This document shows positions 34,801 to 40,818 of a DNA stretch of 40,818 nt, one piece after another. Under the pieces are notes generated by a model. It saw only the letters and a list, made by a program, of their open reading frames with translations. It had not been told where the DNA came from and made no database searches. Position numbers and translations under genes: made by a program. The DNA is taken from positions 1-40,818 of the forward strand of contig JAFGIX010000086.1 in NCBI GenBank assembly GCA_016929395.1. Reading direction: 5' to 3'. This DNA is from Candidatus Zymogenus saltonus (GTDB lineage: Bacteria; Desulfobacterota; Zymogenia; Zymogenales; Zymogenaceae). The stretch's first letter is position 1. Each line of letters begins with the position of its first letter.

Positions 34801-36978
34801 TTCTTTATTTGTAAGCTCGCCGAACGTATCGGCCGAGGGATCGGCAATGTTTTCCACCTCTCCGTAAATCTCGTAATCGCGCTCCGACGATTTATGGACG
34901 GGATACCCGCCGCAGTCGAAACCCTCGACATAAACATAGGTGTCATTTCCCCTACATCCGGAATCGTCATAATTTGGCGGATCCGCGGTTATATAGAAGG
35001 GACGCAGCCCCGTCTCCAGGACAATCTCTTTGGCAACGGTCGGCACAGTTGTATCCCATCCGTCCGGCTCGGGATCGGCCAAGGGCTTGTCCTCATACTT
35101 TGTCGCATTTGCCTTTATGCCGAGGGATGTGGGATAGGTTTTGGATGTATCCATTATCTTGGGCGCCTCGTACCATATCTTGTACATGCCCGATTCATCC
35201 TCGACCTCAAGGGCTATATTAGGGTCGCCGGAATCGAAATAGCTCCTTGTCCCTCCCGACTCCATTATGAAATATTTACCGGGAACCTGATTTGATCCCA
35301 ATGTTCCACTGGTGCCGCCGTCGTAAAACTCAAATTCTATCTGGGCGCCGTCGACCTCGAAGCCGTTGCAGTCTTTGGCATAAACCTCAAAGGCCTTATA
35401 AGGCGCATCGTCACACGCGTAGGCAGAAATCACGACATCTTTGAACTCCAATGTGGCCGGAGGCCCCACAATAAAGGGAACCGTGATAGAAGAATAAACA
35501 GGGAACTCTTTATCTACTCCGTTTATATTTGCCGTGATGGTAGAGTCGGCGGATATTGTGATCGTTACGGGTTTCTTCGCCTCTCCTGTCGGCGCGTCCG
35601 GCCTAAGTTTTATTCCCGAAACCTCGCCGTTGGCGTCGGTCATCGGATTTCCCTCCCCATCGACACTTGTGACATCCGAATAGTCGAGGAGGGAAAGATT
35701 GGCGGTGGAATAGAAGTTTACCTTTCTGTTGGCGATGGGCAACCCTTCCTTATCCTTCAAGGTCGCCGTCAGCTCCACCTCGTTATCGGGACACCTCAGC
35801 TTCGGCGGAGTGGCGGATAGGTTAAGCCGTCCGTACGGATTCAGGATCAGGTTTTTCGGTGTTGCGGAGGCCGAGAGAAAGAGCCTTCGGTAATGGTCCG
35901 AATACGGAATAAATTCTCCGTATGTCGGATACTGCTTGGTGTTACAGTGCGAGATGAAGCACTCCCAGTCTGTAAGGCCGTTGCAGTCTGTGAGAAACGG
36001 CTCCTGATCGCGAAAACCTGAATCCCCGCAGGACCACCCTTTCGGCAGGCCCGACTCATAAGTAGCAACCGATCCCACCGGATATGTACCATCGTCGTTC
36101 CATTTCGGGTCCTCTTTTGAGCTCCTTATCAGGAGATCAAACTCGACACGCCTGATCCTTCCCATCTCCTCCCTCGTAAGGATATAGGGAGGTTTTGGAA
36201 CTATACGGTTTCCGTTGTCGTCGGTCGTGACCGGAAGCGGGAGGTTCTCTTCATCGTAGTATCTAATAATGAAATTCTCGACGTTGTCCGCAATGGTGTC
36301 CGGCTTGGGATTGACAATATAGGGATTTGTGGCGGCATTGTAGACATTGCTTTCATTGTGCAGCTTAAACGTGTATCTGTACAGGCTGTATGGCGGCCCG
36401 TTCAGGTATAGCTTGACCGCGTCCATCTGACCCATGGCATCATCGTCCGCGGTATCATCCAGATCGTACCCGCACAACATCACCTCGGAATCTTTGACAT
36501 TTCCGTCCCCATCCATATCGAAATACACGTCCATATAGTATTCATGGGGACCGCCCGTGGCGAGGGTGTTCAGCTCCGGGTCGTGGACGATCTCCGTCGG
36601 TGGAGTATCATCCTCCATATCGAGGTATGGCGTATTGATCGCCAGCGTAAGTATCTCGTCCGCCTGAATCACCCCGTCGTCATCTTCGTCCATAACCGCC
36701 GTAAAGTAGTGATCCGATGCGGACTCTATCTTCATGCCGTTTTTGATATTATAGCCGGAGTTCTGTACGGTCCGGGTGAGGTATTCCATTGCAAAATGCC
36801 CGGTGTTTTCCACCTCCAAGAGGGCCCCTTCGGTCACATAGCTTCTCTTCTGGGCGATGAACACCTCGAAGACCGCCGCCATGATTATCATCGATATCAG
36901 GACGGTAATCAGTATCTCGACCAGAGTGAAGCCCTCTTTCGACCCGAAACATTTAATCAGTTTTCTTATCTTTTCCAT
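31858..36978 (-). CDS. Giant PilW-like minor pilin with adhesin-like extension
   Basis: A 1706-residue protein whose start is a prepilin leader: cleavage after Gly16, then FTLVEILITVLISMIIMAAVF, with Glu21 at mature position +5. Ordinary PilW proteins have about 200-400 residues. Residues 17-370 are PilW-like and carry two canonical EF-hand loops (97-108 and 154-165). From 370 on come Ig-like modules (about 385-505), three modules with a cysteine pair ending in a DC motif (Cys522/537, 675/689, 939/963), then two lectin-like beta-sandwiches (about 1065-1370 and 1465-1706), the last with WDVYGGNWWIRN and PAFRIYSDGAKYDNLEIC. This suggests a surface adhesin at a pilus tip. GGGGGATAAA precedes the ATG. 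It is last in the pilin operon. Confidence 0.8.
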   Translation of the reverse strand: MEKIRKLIKCFGSKEGFTLVEILITVLISMIIMAAVFEVFIAQKRSYVTEGALLEVENTGHFAMEYLTRTVQNSGYNIKNGMKIESASDHYFTAVMDEDDDGVIQADEILTLAINTPYLDMEDDTPPTEIVHDPELNTLATGGPHEYYMDVYFDMDGDGNVKDSEVMLCGYDLDDTADDDAMGQMDAVKLYLNGPPYSLYRYTFKLHNESNVYNAATNPYIVNPKPDTIADNVENFIIRYYDEENLPLPVTTDDNGNRIVPKPPYILTREEMGRIRRVEFDLLIRSSKEDPKWNDDGTYPVGSVATYESGLPKGWSCGDSGFRDQEPFLTDCNGLTDWECFISHCNTKQYPTYGEFIPYSDHYRRLFLSASATPKNLILNPYGRLNLSATPPKLRCPDNEVELTATLKDKEGLPIANRKVNFYSTANLSLLDYSDVTSVDGEGNPMTDANGEVSGIKLRPDAPTGEAKKPVTITISADSTITANINGVDKEFPVYSSITVPFIVGPPATLEFKDVVISAYACDDAPYKAFEVYAKDCNGFEVDGAQIEFEFYDGGTSGTLGSNQVPGKYFIMESGGTRSYFDSGDPNIALEVEDESGMYKIWYEAPKIMDTSKTYPTSLGIKANATKYEDKPLADPEPDGWDTTVPTVAKEIVLETGLRPFYITADPPNYDDSGCRGNDTYVYVEGFDCGGYPVHKSSERDYEIYGEVENIADPSADTFGELTNKEEDSLSPPHYLPWDSDSLKFIAKYLVTGCANLDVVERIKLIAHKDTSGTEYTAPDVDEKEIDASLAECPEGLNLVLRAKGPHTDPYGSGEMTDGFFRDGCEYDNLDIEARIILNVPPTTNCDDVINNPVTFTITGGSSNARFLNTGTGVYDLITVQVYSNSEAKAIIPIKLLSGCSLTEITIMVHTDYGSYSATEYMILPVVPDEVLFMYRDSCYTERLTSANALRTGDTVYLEVRDCCRDTSALPDDLTVMVYEWTSTYEDVEYVTLTETGNNTGVFRGKVLTRGLPAGWASTDYDGVLDITNAGHINMRYWDTGGTLYIHNEAAPFVPTVVDRCAGGIKIMENFSTSADDGLTDDKARFPFFNENSSEWSGFSTANITESTSPVLVPDADTFKLLMMQFCDEFFISGSVPFKALWETPGTMFLPPSVQPPIGYVNSESFVWIDLDESVVGEDNSEMAWDQYTMNFRFKYIGGPDKPSYAPVDEVSVGDYYLPSSVDEGVIIIFRAAGGKETISAVDGSPTMDVLNRGYFVVWTKDSSGDPLVRFYRVDNPNWSSPDPVTLVINQVGNDVTPEAPNYFTKQYDDGNYHRIYGTFDGQYFDIWIDDQKLDFGTITGYSAHDRNFFYGTAGFGVKNIIAKFDNFQVCGCPPLTIVADDGTFPEGVEVELTITDVLTGYPAIAPVAWTVTPSNAGEFSSPSTGTTVGFTRETGDPFPEYFMATDANNCIAYLYPEPPTPACFIDDFEADKGYTLNTHPTDNWDVYGGNWWIRNFNGSWVVAEEYNSGTKLLILKNPAAEPYWQTSVDHATGTVIGTHDNYSMKADIYFDDDARAPSGGTMAGFIVRLQNNTHYYTVMLRNEYGDYGDNGDVDLRISRYNGSWNYRFGVDISNSTSSPAFPEDTLVTMKLDVDDNTIRVRLYDSTGSLYTYTDTGGPDAATANDGGNVDFTWTDSLDLFKTGRPAFRIYSDGAKYDNLEICPNP

Positions 36979-37010
36979 TTTATCCCCCGCTCACAAATTA
37001 TTGTCAAAAA

Positions 37011-39380
37011 TCAATCTTTCGGGCTCTGTATGAATTTTTCGAGGTACTCCTCTCCCTCGAGCCATCCCACCCGCTCTACGCCGTACGACGACGGGCAGTA
37101 GGGGGGCCAGTATGTGGGATCCAGAAAACCGGGGTCCCATCCGTAGAACCTGTTCGGTGGACTATATTGACACAGCGCGCAGGTGCCACAGCCGCAATTG
37201 TCTTCAAGACATGGATTGTCACAATTGAACTGACCCGGGGCCTGTCTCCTGTCCCAGAGATTAATCAAACATCCTTTAATATACTCCCCCTTGCCGTCCC
37301 AATCTTCCAGCTTGGTAATGAAGTTGTGCAGACCGGCTGAAAAGTAAGTCGACCCCGCACCCGTCCCTCCCCGGACGGAATAGATGTCGAGGTCATCCCT
37401 CCCCGAGAAGAAGGCTAAATTGTAATAGGTTGTTTCCGCCTTGCTCATTCTGAGGGTGTCGTTTGCGGGGGGCCTTCCGCCGATTTGTCCCCTGAATCCC
37501 CCGGTAAAGCTATTGGAATAATCCGTACCGCCCACGTATGCGTCGTCCCAGCTGTTGGAGAGCACGGTTACCAGGTCCCCGATAACCGCAAAACCCTTCG
37601 TCTCTGTGGTGTTTGTGTCTCCCTGGATATAGACGGGATTATCTGAAACAAATGTCGTGGGACAAATAAGCTTGGTGGTCTTCCATATCTTGATGCCCTG
37701 CATCACTTGTGTATGTCTATTGGAGTAGTACGGACTTGGCGGGCCGGTCGTTGCATCATAGGACGCCCCCCATGCAGTGGAGGAAGTCTCAGCTACCGTG
37801 GGAGTTCTTGAAACGTATATGAGGAGTTTTGTCGGGTCGCCGGTATTTTTGTCGATGAGAAAATCTTCAACGGACTGGTCATTCTTGTCGCCGTCATACT
37901 GCTCGTCGAGGTAGTGCTCGTAAAACCACTCCTCCAGCCTCTCTAGATTCACCGTTGTGAGGGCAACGCCGTTCATGTTATTACGCTGGTCGTTCTTCTC
38001 AAGGTAAACGGGATAGTAATTTCCATCAGGCTGGGATGTGTTCATATCGCTGCTCGGGAACTGATATGTCACCCCCCCGAGGGGATTTGCAACGGTCTCC
38101 GGAGAAAAGACGATTATCCCGTCCCCCACATCGCCCGCGGTATCGACGTTGAACCCATCGCCCGCCATAAAGACCGCCTCCGTAACGTCTTCAACCTTTA
38201 CGCCGTCCGTGTAGCTTGGGGAGTCGAAGGCGAAGTCCTTGGTCGCCGCATAGATATGGAGTGTTCCGGTGACGTCGGCCGTTGAGGTTGGGGGCCAGTT
38301 GTTAATGACGGGGTATTCGATGACGATGGCAATGCCGAAGTATTCGCTTCTGGTCGGCCCTTTTGCCCTGTTCTCGTAAAACGATTCCCTGAAAAGGGCG
38401 TTAAAGTGGATGGTGGGGGACTTGGGAACTCCCACCATCACGTATGTACAGTCGTTTTCGTCCGTAAAGCGATCCATCTGGGCTTCGGCGTTGGTTGAAT
38501 CGATATCGACATTGATCTGAACGTAGTCGCAGTCGTTTGTCCTGTTCCCAAAGCCGTCGTAGGTGGCGAGACACTGGTTTTCGGTCCCGATGATATCGAG
38601 ATCGTGGATCTTGACCCTCATGCCGTTGCCCCTGTGGCCCTGGTTGAAAATCGTATTCCACTTTATCGTTCCCGCAGCGGTAATGAAGTGGGGAACCCTT
38701 TCGCTACCCGGTTGTGTATAGTTTTTGATCCAGATCATGTCTGAAGGGCCGAACCATATATTCCCGTTTGTATGCACTCTGCCCCAGGAGTTCATGACAG
38801 GGCCGTTGTGCCAGGCAATGTCGTCATCGAAGAAGGCGAAGTACTGCACCAGAGGTGTTTCGAGAATCCTTATCTGTCTTTTTAGATATTCCCTCCCGGA
38901 CTTGTTCGAGGGCTCCGCAACGACTTCCACCGCGTATGGATAGGCGAAGTGGATAATCTCCTGGCACGATGTATACGTCCTGTAGATGAATCGGTTCTTC
39001 TGGGGATCCGGGTTTTCCGGGATGATCCTGTATTTCACCTTCGAACCGCTGCAGTCGTCAAAGAGGTCCATGAAGGCATAGCTGTGCTTTGTAACGTTGT
39101 CCTCTTTATAGGTCGTTCTCTCGGTGCCGGAAAAGGGTTCGAGCTGGGTAATGATCTCATCGTGGGTGATCAGCATGGCGGCCTCGAGACCGGCCTCGGC
39201 GCAGTTCATCGTATCCCGATTTTTTTCGTAATTACTCACAATAGAGGTCTCGAGGGTGACGTTCGTGACGTAGCCTACGGCTATAACCGTAAGCGTCATC
39301 ATAATAACCAACGAGAGCATCAATATGTAACCCTTATTGGATTTTATGATCTTATTGAATTTCCCATTTTTTGCCGTCAT
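37011..39380 (-). CDS. PilX-like minor pilin assembly protein, 789 residues
   Basis: Residues 14-60 match the PilX N-terminus: NKGYILMLSLVIMMTLTVIAVGYV as the membrane segment, then the ETSIVSNYEKNRDTMNCAEAGLEAA helix typical of the family. The remaining 700 residues are a large beta-rich periplasmic or surface region, longer than usual PilX. The C-terminus has a cysteine cluster: Cys720, 724, 729, 731, 734, 737, and Cys762 beyond it. I chose the ATG at 39378-39380 because GGAGGAGGGATAAA precedes it; the frame opens 16 codons earlier at a poorer site. The PilW-like gene starts 32 bases downstream, and both have the same GGGATAAAATG start region. The order matches PilV-PilX-PilW minor pilin operons. 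Confidence 0.8.
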   Translation of the reverse strand: MTAKNGKFNKIIKSNKGYILMLSLVIMMTLTVIAVGYVTNVTLETSIVSNYEKNRDTMNCAEAGLEAAMLITHDEIITQLEPFSGTERTTYKEDNVTKHSYAFMDLFDDCSGSKVKYRIIPENPDPQKNRFIYRTYTSCQEIIHFAYPYAVEVVAEPSNKSGREYLKRQIRILETPLVQYFAFFDDDIAWHNGPVMNSWGRVHTNGNIWFGPSDMIWIKNYTQPGSERVPHFITAAGTIKWNTIFNQGHRGNGMRVKIHDLDIIGTENQCLATYDGFGNRTNDCDYVQINVDIDSTNAEAQMDRFTDENDCTYVMVGVPKSPTIHFNALFRESFYENRAKGPTRSEYFGIAIVIEYPVINNWPPTSTADVTGTLHIYAATKDFAFDSPSYTDGVKVEDVTEAVFMAGDGFNVDTAGDVGDGIIVFSPETVANPLGGVTYQFPSSDMNTSQPDGNYYPVYLEKNDQRNNMNGVALTTVNLERLEEWFYEHYLDEQYDGDKNDQSVEDFLIDKNTGDPTKLLIYVSRTPTVAETSSTAWGASYDATTGPPSPYYSNRHTQVMQGIKIWKTTKLICPTTFVSDNPVYIQGDTNTTETKGFAVIGDLVTVLSNSWDDAYVGGTDYSNSFTGGFRGQIGGRPPANDTLRMSKAETTYYNLAFFSGRDDLDIYSVRGGTGAGSTYFSAGLHNFITKLEDWDGKGEYIKGCLINLWDRRQAPGQFNCDNPCLEDNCGCGTCALCQYSPPNRFYGWDPGFLDPTYWPPYCPSSYGVERVGWLEGEEYLEKFIQSPKD

Positions 39381-39484
39381 TTTATCCCTCCTCCTCTCTC
39401 TTATTCGTGAAAACATTTTACGTATCATGACTCAACCCCTCTTAAAAACTTTTTTAAAACCAACGACAAACAAACCGCTTATTT

Positions 39485-39534
39485 TCAATTAATCCCCTTT
39501 GCCCCATCTTCAATTAATCCTCTTTGACCCATCT
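39485..39534. repeat. Tandem 25-bp repeat, two copies
   Basis: Two adjoining 25-base units (39485-39509 and 39510-39534) begin TCAATTAATCC and end CCCATCT, with two mismatches. They lie between the PilX-like and PilV-like genes, at the edge of the C-rich tract. Confidence 0.8.
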
Positions 39535-39790
39535 TTCCCCAACTACTCCCTCCCAACCAATAATCAACCCCCCCATACAACCCCCACCCCCCGCTCATCA
39601 AATCCCCATCTCCCCACCTTCATTTCCCCATCTCCTCCTCGTCTCCTCCCGTCCCCCCTAACCACCCTCCCATCATTCCCCCCATTTCCCCCGCCCCCCC
39701 GATATCCCCCATCTCTCCCCAATTATCCCCCCCTCATCATCTCCCATTCCCCCCTCCCCCCCTTCATCTGACCAACCCCCGCCTTCCCTT
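39535..39790. repeat. Extreme C-rich/G-poor tract between the pilV- and pilX-like genes
   Basis: Over about 250 bases the plus strand has only about seven G, and many runs of four to seven C. In the direction of pilin transcription this is G-rich with A/T spacers, with GGGGAGATGGGG as the complement of 39604-39615 and a looser copy at 39707-39720. Many G runs could give quadruplexes. Open frames here are low-complexity and not genes. Confidence 0.75.
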
Positions 39791-39863
39791 TTAAACGCCG
39801 CTCATCTCTGATTATCTTGGATCCTCTGATTGCCCCGAAGTTTTTATCATTTTTACGGCCCTT

Positions 39864-40682
39864 TTACATGGAGCTTCTCACTATCAGGGTCTCAAATTCA
39901 ATGTTTCTTTCTCTTTTCGTCATATCCGTAAAGGTACACTCGACGGTCACTTTTGCGACATCGGCCGCTGTTGTGTCGGTAACGTCTGTCGCAAGGGTAA
40001 CGTGAGACAATGTCCTCTTTGAGCCACTGCCGGCCACTTCGAGGAGGGCTATAGGCTCGATCATTGTTCTACGTTTAATAATCCATCCCCATTTTCTCTT
40101 TTCTGCGTTTGACATTGCGTTAAACCGGTCGTATGTTTTCACTTCGAGGGTATTCATGTTAACATATTCCAGCGAGGACCATATCCCATCGCCGGCGTTC
40201 TCGTCCCCATGATTTTCGTTTCCGTCATCGTACATAATCAACGCTTCATCCATACGTCTTTGATAGTCATCCGCGGTTATGTTGGCTGAGGCCAGTTTTG
40301 CATTCAGGTCATTGGTTATTGCGGTAAGTCCCGCGGCTCCGGAGAGGACTCCTGGCAGGGCAAATCCTCCTATTGTGCCGTAGTTGGGATCTCTTGAGAG
40401 GATGTAGCTAAAATTAAGGACGGTGCTGTATCTTATATCCACCTCTTTTGTTGCGACTTTTCTCAACTCCTCCATTTTGGCGTGTGCGAGGGTAACGGAG
40501 TATTCTATCTGTTTGTTGGTAACTCTGGTTCGGGTTGAGTATACCAGCATTGCGCCCACGGCCATAATGCCGACCGAGAATATGGCAAGGGCGATCATTG
40601 TTTCTATCAGGGTAAATCCGTTTTTTCTTGAGCGAGGCTTGCCGAAGATATTGAAGAATTCCGCAATTTTTTGTAATTTCAT
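39864..40682 (-). CDS. pilV: PilV-like minor pilin
   Basis: A 272-residue type IV prepilin of the PilV class. The leader KNG is cut after Gly22, and the mature protein starts FTLIETMIALAIFSVGIMAVGAML, with Glu27 at mature position +5. The middle has a helical stretch LAHAKMEELRKVATKE typical of PilV. The C-terminal half is a beta-rich pilin head (LLEVAGSG, VTVECTFTDM), with a single cysteine. AAGGAATATTAGG precedes the ATG. It is the first complete gene of the pilin operon, and the distance to the PilX-like gene (483 bases) is unusually long, filled by repeats and the C-rich tract. Confidence 0.85.
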   Translation of the reverse strand: MKLQKIAEFFNIFGKPRSRKNGFTLIETMIALAIFSVGIMAVGAMLVYSTRTRVTNKQIEYSVTLAHAKMEELRKVATKEVDIRYSTVLNFSYILSRDPNYGTIGGFALPGVLSGAAGLTAITNDLNAKLASANITADDYQRRMDEALIMYDDGNENHGDENAGDGIWSSLEYVNMNTLEVKTYDRFNAMSNAEKRKWGWIIKRRTMIEPIALLEVAGSGSKRTLSHVTLATDVTDTTAADVAKVTVECTFTDMTKRERNIEFETLIVRSSM

Positions 40683-40707
40683 CCTAATATTCCTTCCATT
40701 ACTATTT

Positions 40708-40818
40708 TAGCAGTATTCCCCATTACTTTTTCGTCCATGGGCACTTACCGTTTTTGTTCTTTTCTTTGTCGAAGAACCATATAATTGGTTTCCCCGTCAC
40801 CTTTTCGAGGGATACCGC
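40708..40818 (-). CDS. C-terminal end of a gene entering from the right edge
   Basis: The frame ending at TAA 40708-40710 is open to the edge and reads KPIIWFFDKEKNKNGKCHGRKSN in part, ending EYC. It stops 25 bases before the PilV-like start, a usual operon spacing. Another frame is open to 40745. In such operons this place is often held by a FimT/GspH-like pseudopilin, but the visible 36 residues do not prove it. Confidence 0.3.

Noticed and set aside
34249-35295. Plus-strand open frame of 348 codons
   Set aside because: It is antisense to the PilW-like gene, without a ribosome site, and its sequence resembles no protein family.
39499-39771. Proline/serine-rich open frame
   Set aside because: It comes only from the C-rich tract, is low-complexity and has no ribosome site.

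Overview
The window reads as chromosomal DNA of a Gram-negative, outer-membrane bacterium, most like a deltaproteobacterium (Desulfobacterota and relatives) of an uncultured lineage. Pointers are LptD with a signal peptide and barrel, lipoproteins with lipoboxes, type IV pilus minor pilins, a long PAS/GAF hybrid histidine kinase, a DapL-type aminotransferase next to DapB, and strong GGAGG ribosome sites with TTGACA/TATAAT promoters. The rank of the lineage is inference. I see no tRNA, rRNA, CRISPR array, IS element or phage gene. TGA is a normal stop here (dapL, M20 hydrolase).

Layout. Bases 1-16297 run on the minus strand: the start of a gene leaving the window, a 1314-residue hybrid kinase, a short ORF with a strong RBS, a PaaI-type thioesterase, a CsaA-like protein, lptD, a small secreted-protein gene interrupted by an in-frame TGA, a TPR/double cyclic-nucleotide-binding protein, an amidohydrolase homologue lacking its usual metal ligands, a class III aminotransferase with an upstream SCP2-like gene, and a dienoyl-CoA-isomerase-like crotonase. 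Bases 16746-19703 (+) carry transketolase and class II aldolase. Bases 20353-21594 (-) carry a TPR lipoprotein and a small secreted protein, divergent from 21866-27651 (+): a small membrane protein, rmuC, dapB, an FAH-family gene, dapL and a cyclase-family gene. A lipoprotein lies on the minus strand at 28093-28893. Next comes a + strand cassette (29053-31780) of two multi-pass membrane proteins and an M20 metallohydrolase. From 31858 to the right edge the minus strand carries a minor pilin operon (PilV-like, PilX-like, PilW-like), preceded by a gene that enters from the edge.

How the genes work together. tkt and fba form a sugar-phosphate pair. dapB and dapL supply meso-diaminopimelate and lysine. 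The two membrane proteins overlap by 14 bases and are followed at once by the hydrolase, which suggests an uptake-and-cleavage unit with no assigned substrate. The pilin operon is the most unusual region: a prepilin leader heads a 1706-residue protein with EF-hand-like loops, cysteine-paired modules and lectin-like domains, beside a 789-residue PilX-like protein with a C-terminal cysteine cluster. Together they suggest a pilus tip or adhesin complex.

Noncoding DNA is informative. Several gaps after gene 3' ends carry G-rich, C-poor tracts on the coding strand built on a GGGGAGAT(A/G)GGG theme. There are three good hairpin terminators and a divergent pair of near-perfect sigma-70 promoters at 21668-21780. 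Everything here is by-eye reading; no database search was possible.
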